The position numbers and the translations under genes are program-made. From positions 1 to 55,598 of the IMG/VR virus record IMGVR_UViG_3300006802_000117: a stretch of DNA of 55,598 bases; one strand, 5' to 3'. The first letter of the stretch is position 1; each line of letters opens with the position of its first letter. The notes below the pieces were generated by a model. It searched no databases. It saw only the letters and a program-made list of their open reading frames with translations, and was not told the DNA's origin. Source of the stretch: a virus. Shown piece after piece: positions 25,286 to 32,838 of this stretch.

Positions 25286-26314
25286 ATGTCTCTAATGAGC
25301 AAACTCAAAAAGAATAGCAAACTCAAACATACTGAGGTATTGTCTGATTCTGAGTTTTTTACCAGCAAAGAAATGGTTAAAACTGACGTTCCAATGTTGA
25401 ACGTTGCTTTATCTGGTTCTTTTGACGGTGGTTTAGCACCAGGACTAACAGTTCTCGCTGGACCTTCTAAACATTTTAAAACGTCATTTGCTTTGAAGAT
25501 TGCATCAGCATATCTGAAGGCAGACCCCGAAGCGGTAATGCTTTTTTATGATTCTGAATTTGGTTCACCCCAATCTTATTTTGACACGTTTGAAATTGAT
25601 ACCGCCAGAGTTCTACATGTTCCAATCACAAATGTTGAAGAACTCAAATTCGATTTAATTTCGCAATTAGATAATGTAGAGAAGGGTGAAAAAGTAATTG
25701 TTGTAATTGACTCTATTGGTAATCTAGCGTCTAAGAAAGAATTAGAGGATGCGCTCGACGAGAAATCAGTTGCTGACATGTCACGCGCCAAAGCATTAAA
25801 AGGTTTGTTCCGTATGACAACACCTTACCTAACAATGAAGAATGTTCCTCTCTTAGCAGTGAATCATACCTACAAAGAAATTGGTTTGTTCCCGAAAGAT
25901 ATCGTTGGCGGTGGTACTGGTATTTACTACAGCGCTGATAATATCTGGATCCTCGGTCGACGTCAAAATAAAACAGGAACTGAAGTTGTTGGTTATGATT
26001 TTATTATTAACGTTGACAAATCAAGGTTTGTTAAAGAAAAGAGTAAGATTCCGATTAGCGTAACGTGGGATGGTGGCATAGATCAGTTTAGTGGTTTATT
26101 GGATGTTGCTCTTGCTTCTGGTCATGTAATTAAACCATCTAACGGATGGTATCAGAAAGTAAATGAAGAAAAGAAATATCGTGCTTCTGAACTTGATGGA
26201 GACTTCTGGAAAGGTATCTTGTCCAGCGTAACGTTTAAAGAAGAAGTTGAGCGTTTGTATAAAATTGGTAAGAAACCAACGTTAGAACTTGACTTGGAAG
26301 AAGTTAATGATTAA
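25286..26314 (+). CDS. uvsX: UvsX recombinase (RecA-like)
   Basis: The 342-residue strand-exchange ATPase (T4 UvsX is 391) has Walker A GPSKHFKTS (59-67), Walker B VIVVIDSIGNL and the GGGTGIYYSADNIWILGR region. The unusual SKHFKT P-loop is shared with T4 UvsX. It initiates recombination-dependent replication with UvsY. AGGA lies before the ATG, and it overlaps the next gene by 8 bp. Confidence 0.95.
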   Translation: MSLMSKLKKNSKLKHTEVLSDSEFFTSKEMVKTDVPMLNVALSGSFDGGLAPGLTVLAGPSKHFKTSFALKIASAYLKADPEAVMLFYDSEFGSPQSYFDTFEIDTARVLHVPITNVEELKFDLISQLDNVEKGEKVIVVIDSIGNLASKKELEDALDEKSVADMSRAKALKGLFRMTTPYLTMKNVPLLAVNHTYKEIGLFPKDIVGGGTGIYYSADNIWILGRRQNKTGTEVVGYDFIINVDKSRFVKEKSKIPISVTWDGGIDQFSGLLDVALASGHVIKPSNGWYQKVNEEKKYRASELDGDFWKGILSSVTFKEEVERLYKIGKKPTLELDLEEVND

Positions 26315-26627
26315 TGTTGACAAAGTATCAGAGGATATCGATTACGAATTAATTCCTGCGGTTGGGTCGAATAACGCCCAAGCGTGGGACATTCGTATAT
26401 TAACAGGAGAGTTTACTGAAACAATTATTCGTTTCGGTAATGTTTCTTTTAATGGAAAAAACGATTGCCTTAATTTTAATTTTAAGGTAATATCAACTCC
26501 TGATCCTGATTTAAATGTTACTTATGTCCCGTTACAAGATCACGCTGCTCTTATCCTTGAAGATGTTATGGCAAAGAGCATTGGTAACGGATCGATTGTC
26601 TTAAAAGATATGGAACAAAATGATTGA
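26307..26627 (+). CDS. Conserved protein between UvsX and gp41
   Basis: The 106-residue protein starts at 26307 inside the uvsX end (ATGA-type coupling) and overlaps gp41 by 8 bp. It is beta-rich (AWDIRILTGEFTETIIRFGNVSF) and ends in an acidic tail. A similar small gene lies here in marine T4-type phages. The function is unknown; the coupling suggests a helicase- or recombinase-associated role. Confidence 0.6.
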   Translation: MINVDKVSEDIDYELIPAVGSNNAQAWDIRILTGEFTETIIRFGNVSFNGKNDCLNFNFKVISTPDPDLNVTYVPLQDHAALILEDVMAKSIGNGSIVLKDMEQND

Positions 26628-27996
26628 CCTTGAAAAAACTATACTTCGCAATCTTCTAACCAATGAAGAGTTTATGCGAAGAGTCTTACCTTTTATCAAA
26701 AAAGATTATTTCCAAGGAGTTTATAAAGAACTATTCACACAAGTCGTTAAGTATGTTTCAAGATATAATAAACTTCCAACTCAGGAAGCGTTCAAGATTA
26801 ATGTAGATAGTCTTGACACATTAACTGAAGAAACTTACAAACACGCAATTGATATTTTACCAGACATCTTTACCTTTAAAGAAGAGGACGGTGACTGGTT
26901 ACTTGACACTACAGAAAAGTGGTGTCAGGATCGTGCGCTTCATGGTGCAATTATGGAGTCTATCACGATCCTTGACGGCAAGCATAACAAACTTACTAAG
27001 AATTCCTTGCCGGACCTTCTTCAAAATGCACTAGCAGTTTGCTTTGACACAAACATTGGTCATGATTACCTTGAGAATGTGGAAGAGAGATATGACTTTT
27101 ATCATGAACAGGAAGAACGTATTCCTTTTGACCTAGATTATTTCAACCGCATTACTAAAGGTGGGTTGCCGAACAAAACCCTTAACATTGCGCTCGCTGG
27201 AACTGGCGTTGGTAAGAGTTTGTTCATGTGTCACAGCGCTGCTAGTGCGCTCTCTCAAGGATACAATGTATTATATATTACACTTGAAATGTCAGAAGAA
27301 CGTATCGCTGAACGTATCGACGCTAACTTAATGAACGTCGCAATCGATCAGTTAGAAAATATGTCTAAGAGCATGTTTACTGATCGAGTGAAGCGAATCG
27401 CTGATAAAACTAAAGGTAAGTTGATCATTAAAGAGTATCCGACTGGTCAAGCACACGCGAATCATTTCCGTGCGCTATTCAACGAGCTGAAACTGAAACG
27501 CTCGTTCAAACCAGAGATTGTGTTCATAGATTACCTAAATATATGTGCGTCCTCGCGTATGAAAGGTATGGGTGGCGCAATTAATTCCTACAGTTATATC
27601 AAGGCGATTGCTGAGGAAATACGTGGGTTGGCAGTAGAATTTGATGTTCCTATTATGTCTGCTACACAGACAACTCGTAGTGGGTTCTCTAGTTCTGATC
27701 CTGGACTTGAAGATACATCTGAGTCATTTGGTCTGCCAGCAACTGCAGATTTAATGTTTGCTTTGATCTCGAATGAGGAACTTTCCTCTTTGAACCAGAT
27801 TATGGTTAAACAGTTGAAGAATCGTTATAATGACCCGAACGTGAATCTAAGATTCTGTATTGGGGTGGATCGTTCTAAGATGAGATTGTTTGATGTCGAT
27901 CAAACTAAAGATAAATCGATTATTGAGCAAGAAGATAAACCTGTGTTTGATAATACAACTGCAGGTAAGAGACTTAGTAGCATTAAAGTTTCATAG
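26620..27996 (+). CDS. 41: Replicative DNA helicase gp41 (DnaB-like)
   Basis: The 458-residue hexameric helicase (T4 gp41 is 475) has an N-terminal helical domain and a RecA-like core with Walker A GTGVGKS (194-200), the LYITLEMSEERIAERIDANL segment, Walker B EIVFIDYLNIC and the Q-rich SATQTTRSG motif. It unwinds the fork on the lagging strand. It is expressed in a chain with UvsX and the intervening small gene. Confidence 0.95.
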   Translation: MIDLEKTILRNLLTNEEFMRRVLPFIKKDYFQGVYKELFTQVVKYVSRYNKLPTQEAFKINVDSLDTLTEETYKHAIDILPDIFTFKEEDGDWLLDTTEKWCQDRALHGAIMESITILDGKHNKLTKNSLPDLLQNALAVCFDTNIGHDYLENVEERYDFYHEQEERIPFDLDYFNRITKGGLPNKTLNIALAGTGVGKSLFMCHSAASALSQGYNVLYITLEMSEERIAERIDANLMNVAIDQLENMSKSMFTDRVKRIADKTKGKLIIKEYPTGQAHANHFRALFNELKLKRSFKPEIVFIDYLNICASSRMKGMGGAINSYSYIKAIAEEIRGLAVEFDVPIMSATQTTRSGFSSSDPGLEDTSESFGLPATADLMFALISNEELSSLNQIMVKQLKNRYNDPNVNLRFCIGVDRSKMRLFDVDQTKDKSIIEQEDKPVFDNTTAGKRLSSIKVS

Positions 27997-28005
27997 GAGA
28001 AACGT

Positions 28006-28269
28006 ATGGATCCATTATATCAAACGGTCTTAACACTTTTTTGTATGTTTGGTGCATATCTTTGGGGTAGGTCCCAAGGAGTTATGTCTGGTTGTACAAT
28101 GACTTGGTTGGTTGTTATTGAGAGTTTTCGAGCGAAAGAATTGAATATTGATGAAGATACCCAAGAAATATTCTTTACGGATAATTGGGGCAGAGTCAAA
28201 AGTTCTCTAACATTTTGGAATGAAGATGGAAATCGAGATAAAGAACCAGAAGTTCTTGAGCAGACTTAA
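28006..28269 (+). CDS. Small membrane-anchored protein
   Basis: The 87-residue protein follows gp41 after a GGAGA site. Residues 4-40 are hydrophobic and contain LYQTVLTLFCMFGAYLWG and a second apolar stretch, so one or two membrane passes are likely. The rest is acidic and soluble (LNIDEDTQEIFFTDNWGRVKS). Small membrane proteins of this kind are widespread in marine T4-type phages. It overlaps the next gene by 50 bp. The function is unknown. Confidence 0.55.
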   Translation: MDPLYQTVLTLFCMFGAYLWGRSQGVMSGCTMTWLVVIESFRAKELNIDEDTQEIFFTDNWGRVKSSLTFWNEDGNRDKEPEVLEQT

Positions 28270-28876
28270 TGGTCTGATTGAAGAGTTTAATAGTATTAGA
28301 GGCGATTCTATACTACCTTCTATAAAATCTGTTGATTCTAATTTTGAATCATATCTTTCAAGAGAAAGACTTAATGAGTTAATGTCCGCTCCTCATCGCG
28401 GGGATCCAGTGGACTATCATGCCACACCCGTTGGTGATCTTAGATTAAAATATTCTGAATGGATTAATTTTTATAATGAATGGCGATTTGAAGTTCCTTC
28501 AGAAATGGGTATGGCAACTTGTGCGTTGATCAATCATTATCCTGAACAAGGATTGACGGGTTGGCATACTAATTGGAATGCCAATGCATATCAAATCCTT
28601 TTCACTTGGTCAGAAACAGGCGATGGGTACTTTTGTTACTTAGATAAAGAAAAAGATGAAATAATTAAAATTCAGGACAAACCTGGATGGCAATGTAGGT
28701 GGTTCTATTTCGGTAGAGAAGACGAACCTGAACATCATTGTTGGCATGGTTGTTATACGAATTGTGAAAGATTTACACTAGCATATAAATTTTCAAATCA
28801 AAGTAAAAACTCAAAAGTAGATTTAATTGCTCAGGAGATGAGAGATGAATTTATCGCAGAGATCACAACAGTTTAA
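28220..28876 (+). CDS. Putative 2-oxoglutarate/Fe(II) oxygenase-like phage protein
   Basis: The 218-residue protein has a late pattern compatible with the double-stranded beta-helix oxygenases: GWHTNWN (H116, N118 in place of the usual H-x-D), ILFTWSETGDGYF, then EHHCWHG (H172/H173/H176) and ERFTLAYKF (R184). If real, the second metal ligand is Asn rather than Asp, which often marks altered chemistry. The start could equally be 28226. It precedes the wall hydrolase and the TET gene by one and three genes. Confidence 0.5.
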   Translation: MKMEIEIKNQKFLSRLNGLIEEFNSIRGDSILPSIKSVDSNFESYLSRERLNELMSAPHRGDPVDYHATPVGDLRLKYSEWINFYNEWRFEVPSEMGMATCALINHYPEQGLTGWHTNWNANAYQILFTWSETGDGYFCYLDKEKDEIIKIQDKPGWQCRWFYFGREDEPEHHCWHGCYTNCERFTLAYKFSNQSKNSKVDLIAQEMRDEFIAEITTV

Positions 28877-29501
28877 ATTCATAGAAATTTTAGTTATAAT
28901 ATTGACAATGTCAGTATTGTTAATTTATGCGGGGAGCGGAGATGAAAAACAAAAACCTGAAGAGGAAATTGTTATTACGCCGTTCTCAGAAACAGGCGAA
29001 CAAGATATCGAAACAACCTCCGAAGAAACGGAAGAAATGGATCAATCAAGTGAAGGCGAGCGAGTATTGGATAGCGAACTTTATTGCCTTTCTCTTAACA
29101 TTTACCACGAGTCTCGCGGTGATTCATTCGCTGGCCAAGCTGCTGTAGCAGACGTAGTGCTCAATCGAGTAGAAGATACTTACTATCCAAATACCGTCTG
29201 CGAGGTTGTTAAACAAGCAGTCTATATAGAAAACTGGAAAGGAAACGTAGTACCGAAAAGACATATGTGTCAATTCTCTTGGTATTGTGACGGGATAAGT
29301 GATGAACCAGGAGATCCTGATGCTTGGATGGAATCTTACTTTCTTGCTGAAGAAGTATTGACAAAAGATGCATGGAGAGGTATAACTGAAGGCGCGACGC
29401 ATTATCATGCTGCACACATAAGACCTAATTGGACTGCAGATAGAGGAATGACTTATACGGGTTCAATTGGAGGACATGAGTTTTATAGATGGATAAGATA
29501 A
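28845..29501 (+). CDS. SleB-type cell wall hydrolase, membrane-anchored
   Basis: The 218-residue protein has an N-terminal membrane anchor (residues 12-29), an acidic Glu/Thr linker to about 75, and a C-terminal hydrolase domain: CLSLNIYHESRGDSFAGQAAVADVVLNRV (a SleB/CwlJ family hallmark with the catalytic Glu in YHESRG), CQFSWYCDG and GATHYHA. It would cleave peptidoglycan from the periplasmic side. Timing is unclear since it lies in the early-type region. It overlaps the oxygenase-like gene by 32 bp. Confidence 0.88.
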   Translation: MNLSQRSQQFKFIEILVIILTMSVLLIYAGSGDEKQKPEEEIVITPFSETGEQDIETTSEETEEMDQSSEGERVLDSELYCLSLNIYHESRGDSFAGQAAVADVVLNRVEDTYYPNTVCEVVKQAVYIENWKGNVVPKRHMCQFSWYCDGISDEPGDPDAWMESYFLAEEVLTKDAWRGITEGATHYHAAHIRPNWTADRGMTYTGSIGGHEFYRWIR

Positions 29502-29504
29502 ATT

Positions 29505-29588
29505 ATGAAATGGTTGACAAATAAGATAGAAAATAGTAAGATGGAACTATTCTTGGATACTATTGGACTTGAGGAATTTATGTTATGA
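29505..29588 (+). CDS. Possible 27-aa leader ORF
   Basis: ATG at 29505 opens a 27-codon frame (MKWLTNKIENSK...) ending in ATGA that overlaps the next gene's ATG. No clear ribosome site is present, and the region also contains a promoter-like sequence, so translation is uncertain. Confidence 0.25.
   Translation: MKWLTNKIENSKMELFLDTIGLEEFML
29514..29542 (+). promoter_or_regulatory. Possible promoter of the DNA-modification genes
   Basis: A consensus TTGACA (29514-29519) and a 17-nt spacer lead to TAAGAT (29537-29542), an imperfect -10. The next gene starts at 29585 after GAGGAA. It would drive the zinc-ribbon, TET/JBP, glycosyltransferase and cytidylyltransferase genes, which are all coupled by overlaps. 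Confidence 0.45.
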
Positions 29589-29914
29589 AACAAAACTTAT
29601 TCACTGAAGGTGTACAATATCGAAAGTTGTTGCCTGAACTTTCTTTAATGACTGTCTATGGTAAAAAAGATGTCGTTATGAAGCGATGTAAATGTTGCGG
29701 CGTGGTAAAATGTGGAAGCGAGTTTTATTTAAAACCAAATTCAAAAACCGAATTAAGAGATTTTTGCACCTCCTGTCACTCCAAAGATACACAAGAAAGA
29801 AGTAAAAGACTTAGATATAAAACCGCAAAGTATAAAGAAATGGTGCGGCGCAGAAAAGAAGAAGAAAAACGAAAGCGAGAAAATGCAGGATCTCTAGAGG
29901 AATTCATGGTATGA
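29585..29914 (+). CDS. Small zinc-ribbon protein with clamp-binding-like tail
   Basis: The 109-residue protein has two Cys pairs, CKCCG (about 35-39) and CTSCH (about 60-64), spaced as a zinc ribbon, with EFYLKPNSK between. This pattern is common in phage endonuclease VII/HNH-associated proteins, but no His-Asn-His core follows. The rest is a very basic helix and then GSLEEFMV (102-109). Its stop overlaps the TET gene by 4 bp. A DNA-binding partner of the modification enzymes is an inference from the tail and the coupling. Confidence 0.6.
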   Translation: MKQNLFTEGVQYRKLLPELSLMTVYGKKDVVMKRCKCCGVVKCGSEFYLKPNSKTELRDFCTSCHSKDTQERSKRLRYKTAKYKEMVRRRKEEEKRKRENAGSLEEFMV

Positions 29915-31242
29915 GAGTTGTCATTGCTGACAAAGTAATTAATTGCGAACACAAACTCGGTACATATATGGAAGATACCGATTACGATCTCTTGGTTGAA
30001 GAGGATATTGACTTCTATGCGCCGATTAAAGAAATTGGTAGAACAGAACCATCAGAGCAAGAGTGTATATTCAAGTTTCGAAAATCTGTGTTTAGCGCCG
30101 AAGAACAACTTGGCGCGTACGAAGGTTTGGTTGGCGCTGCTCAACCAACTCAGAACCGAGGTCTTGCTGCAGGTCCAAAGGGCGAGCGCCTCGGTAGTAG
30201 AAATTGGTGTACTGAAGAGCAAATAGAAATTATGGAACATCTTATGAAAGGCGGAACTTCGCTTTTCTCTGACGACCCAATTGCTGAGATACGCGAAAAA
30301 CATAGAAAAATGAAAGTGCAGCCAGAGAGTCGTGGTATTGTTTGGGTTATAACTAAGATTGAAGCGGATGGGTATGAATATGATAATTTCTTTGAAAATA
30401 AAATTCAGGAAATATTAAAACTTCCTTACGCCGATCGCCGCACAGCTGCTAAACATATGTTCGATACTTACGTATCAAAAACAACTTACGCAAATCAAGT
30501 TTTATCTGGTATTGCTGGATTCTACGATCGATATCCTCGTATTCCTTACGGTCGGGCAACTTCTTATACTGAACATAACTTTTCAACTTATGAAAAATGT
30601 TATCCATTCATGAGAAAACTATCAAATGAATTTGCCCGACTACTACCTCAGAAGTTTTCTAAACAAGAACATTATGCCAATAAACTTGATGAGCGTTTTC
30701 GAGTTGCCGGTAAAGATACACCATTTACAACAATTACAGTAAATAAAAATTTTAGAACTTCAGCGCATCGCGACGCAGGCGACTTGAGCGAAGGGTTTTC
30801 TAATTTAACAGTTGTCGCTAAAGAAAAGGATTGGGATGGTGGTTATCTTGTGTTGCCCGAATATAGAGTAGCAATCAATGTAAGACCAGGGGATTTATTG
30901 TTAATTAATAATCATGAAGGTATACATGGCAATACACAAATCATACCGAAAGAAGGAAAAACTTTGGATGAGATGGAACGTATTTCCCTAGTTTGCTATT
31001 TCCGTGAAAAAATGCTAGAATTGGGTACAATGGAATATGAAAACCATCGTTACAATTTTGTTATCAGTAGAAAAAATAATGAATCACATCCAAATTGGCG
31101 CCCACTTTGGAACGGTGTTAGTGAAGGAATGTGGGAATCAGATGAATGGTTTGATTATCTTGAAACCAACGGCGGTTCTGATATGTTAAATACATATCAT
31201 CCTAATAATGAAAAGTCATCCCTTGAGGCATTTTTTGCATGA
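29911..31242 (+). CDS. TET/JBP-family 2-oxoglutarate/Fe(II) dioxygenase
   Basis: The 443-residue protein oxidises the 5-methyl group of a pyrimidine base in DNA (family knowledge). The signature is complete: SAHRDAGD with H286-x-D288, GGYLVLPEYRVAINVRPGDLL, HEGIHGNT with H339, and ERISLVCYFREKM with R357 for 2-oxoglutarate. The N-terminal 250 residues are lineage-specific. The C-terminus is SSLEAFFA (436-443), like the polymerase clamp tail. It overlaps the glycosyltransferase by 4 bp. No C5-cytosine methylase is seen nearby, so thymine or a methylase outside the window must supply the substrate. Confidence 0.88.
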   Translation: MRVVIADKVINCEHKLGTYMEDTDYDLLVEEDIDFYAPIKEIGRTEPSEQECIFKFRKSVFSAEEQLGAYEGLVGAAQPTQNRGLAAGPKGERLGSRNWCTEEQIEIMEHLMKGGTSLFSDDPIAEIREKHRKMKVQPESRGIVWVITKIEADGYEYDNFFENKIQEILKLPYADRRTAAKHMFDTYVSKTTYANQVLSGIAGFYDRYPRIPYGRATSYTEHNFSTYEKCYPFMRKLSNEFARLLPQKFSKQEHYANKLDERFRVAGKDTPFTTITVNKNFRTSAHRDAGDLSEGFSNLTVVAKEKDWDGGYLVLPEYRVAINVRPGDLLLINNHEGIHGNTQIIPKEGKTLDEMERISLVCYFREKMLELGTMEYENHRYNFVISRKNNESHPNWRPLWNGVSEGMWESDEWFDYLETNGGSDMLNTYHPNNEKSSLEAFFA

Positions 31243-32045
31243 TTGATTACCAGATAGCAGTCCCCAGTTACAAACGACCAGTAACTATTCAAAACAAAAC
31301 ACTCAAAGTATTTGAACATCATAACATACCATCCGAAAGAGTTACTATTTTCGTTGCAGACGAAATAGAACATGAAGCATATAAGGTTGCTCTAAATAAT
31401 CACAAATATGGTTCAAACATCGTCATAGGCGTCCCCACAATTGGTGCACAGCGTAATTTTATTGAGAAGTATTATCCCGAAGGCACATTATTAATGATGT
31501 TTGATGATGACATTGAAGAAGTCCAAAGAAGGCAAGACGAAAAAACTCTTGTACCTATTGACGATTTGTATTCTGAAATCATCGAACAAGGATTTAATAA
31601 GTGTGCTGAAGTTGGTGCTAAGACCTTCGGTATATATGCAGCATCAAACGCATATTTCATGAAAGATCGAGTTTATACGAAACTTTGTTATATTATTGCT
31701 TCTATGTTTGGCGTCGTCGTTGAGCATGATGATTATCTCGCGCGCGAAACAAATCACGGCGAAGATTATGAATATAGTTTGCGCCAATATGTTAAGAATG
31801 GTGTTCTCTGCCGACTTGATAACTATACTGTTAAAAGCAACTACTATAAAGAAGAAGGTGGATTACAAACCATTAGAACTAAAGATTATGTACACGAATC
31901 AATTAGCAAGATTGCTAATATGTTTCCTGACCTTTGTACGATGTACACGCGTAAATCTACTGGTAACGCTGAACTAAGATTACGAGATAGCACTAATGGT
32001 AAATATCAAAAAGCAGAATCAACCCTTGAGGCATTTTTCGTATGA
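31239..32045 (+). CDS. TET-associated glycosyltransferase (TAGT-like)
   Basis: The 268-residue GT-A-fold enzyme begins DYQIAVPSYKRPVTIQNKTL and has the metal motif MMFDDDIEEV (DDD at 89-91) and an ETNHGEDYEYSLR segment. Glycosyltransferases of this type accompany phage TET/JBP enzymes and are proposed to glycosylate the oxidised base. The last residues STLEAFFV (261-268) mirror those of the TET protein. Both ends overlap neighbours by 4 bp, so expression is coupled. The sugar donor is unknown. Confidence 0.82.
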   Translation: MIDYQIAVPSYKRPVTIQNKTLKVFEHHNIPSERVTIFVADEIEHEAYKVALNNHKYGSNIVIGVPTIGAQRNFIEKYYPEGTLLMMFDDDIEEVQRRQDEKTLVPIDDLYSEIIEQGFNKCAEVGAKTFGIYAASNAYFMKDRVYTKLCYIIASMFGVVVEHDDYLARETNHGEDYEYSLRQYVKNGVLCRLDNYTVKSNYYKEEGGLQTIRTKDYVHESISKIANMFPDLCTMYTRKSTGNAELRLRDSTNGKYQKAESTLEAFFV

Positions 32046-32455
32046 TCGTAGGATTTACTGCAAGCACATTTGACTTGCTTCACGCTGGTCATATTTCTAT
32101 GCTGCGCGAAGCAAAAGAGCAATGCGAATACTTAATTTGTGGTTTGCAAGTTGATCCTTCGTTAGATCGCCCAGAAAAAAATAAACCTGTACAAACTTTG
32201 GTTGAACGTTATATCCAGCTGTCTGCTGTTAAATACGTTGATGAAATTATACCGTATCAATCTGAAGAAGATTTAGAAGATATACTCAAAATGGTTAGTA
32301 TCGACATACGTATTATTGGTGCTGAGTATAAGGATAAAAAATTTACTGGTCGCGCTACTTGTGCTTCTCGTGGAATTGAAATATTCTATAACAAGAGAGA
32401 CCATAGATTTTCAACCAGCGATTTAAGGAGAAGAGTTAGTGAACTACAAATTTAA
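32042..32455 (+). CDS. Cytidylyltransferase-like nucleotidyltransferase
   Basis: The 137-residue enzyme has the HxGH signature (FDLLHAGHISML, residues 10-21), RPEKNKPVQTLVERYIQLSAVKYVDEI and the RFSTSDLRRRV (I-S-S-T-x-x-R-like) motif. Relatives (TagD, RfaE C-domain) couple CTP or ATP to glycerol-3-phosphate, ethanolamine phosphate or a sugar phosphate. It overlaps the glycosyltransferase by 4 bp, so making the donor for DNA modification is an attractive inference. Nucleotide specificity cannot be read from the sequence. Confidence 0.85.
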   Translation: MIVGFTASTFDLLHAGHISMLREAKEQCEYLICGLQVDPSLDRPEKNKPVQTLVERYIQLSAVKYVDEIIPYQSEEDLEDILKMVSIDIRIIGAEYKDKKFTGRATCASRGIEIFYNKRDHRFSTSDLRRRVSELQI

Positions 32456-32837
32456 TGAAGGCAATTTAATTGCGGAGTTGAAAGAATATGTCGACAAAAC
32501 ATACGACGAACATTATGCAACGGATAAATATCAGGCTACTGATGTTATTATTGATAGCGGTCACGGTACTGGGTTTTGCTTGGGTAACGTCATCAAATAT
32601 GCAAAGCGATATGGACGCAAGGGAGATGCCGCTGAGCAACGTAAGGATCTCATGAAGATTCTTCACTATGCGTTGATTCAATTAAATATACACGACGAGG
32701 CAAACAAACCTGCTAAACCCGCACCATTTCATCATTCCGGTGTTTATCACGGAGATGATGGTAATTACCACAGATATAGCATCGATAATGCAGCAATCGC
32801 AGAGTGGAATAATCTATCAAAGAAAAAAGGAAAGTAA
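32439..32837 (+). CDS. DUF3310-like phage protein
   Basis: The 132-residue protein starts with GTG at 32439 after AAGGAG, overlapping the upstream gene by 17 bp. FCLGNVIKYAKRYGRKG and RKDLMKILHYALIQLN are the helices of the DUF3310 family, annotated in some phages as a nucleotide kinase or SaV-like protein without firm biochemistry. A His/Tyr-rich tail (SGVYHGDDGNYHRY) follows. The nuclease gene begins 2 nt later. Confidence 0.7.
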   Translation: MNYKFNEGNLIAELKEYVDKTYDEHYATDKYQATDVIIDSGHGTGFCLGNVIKYAKRYGRKGDAAEQRKDLMKILHYALIQLNIHDEANKPAKPAPFHHSGVYHGDDGNYHRYSIDNAAIAEWNNLSKKKGK

Positions 32838-32838
32838 T

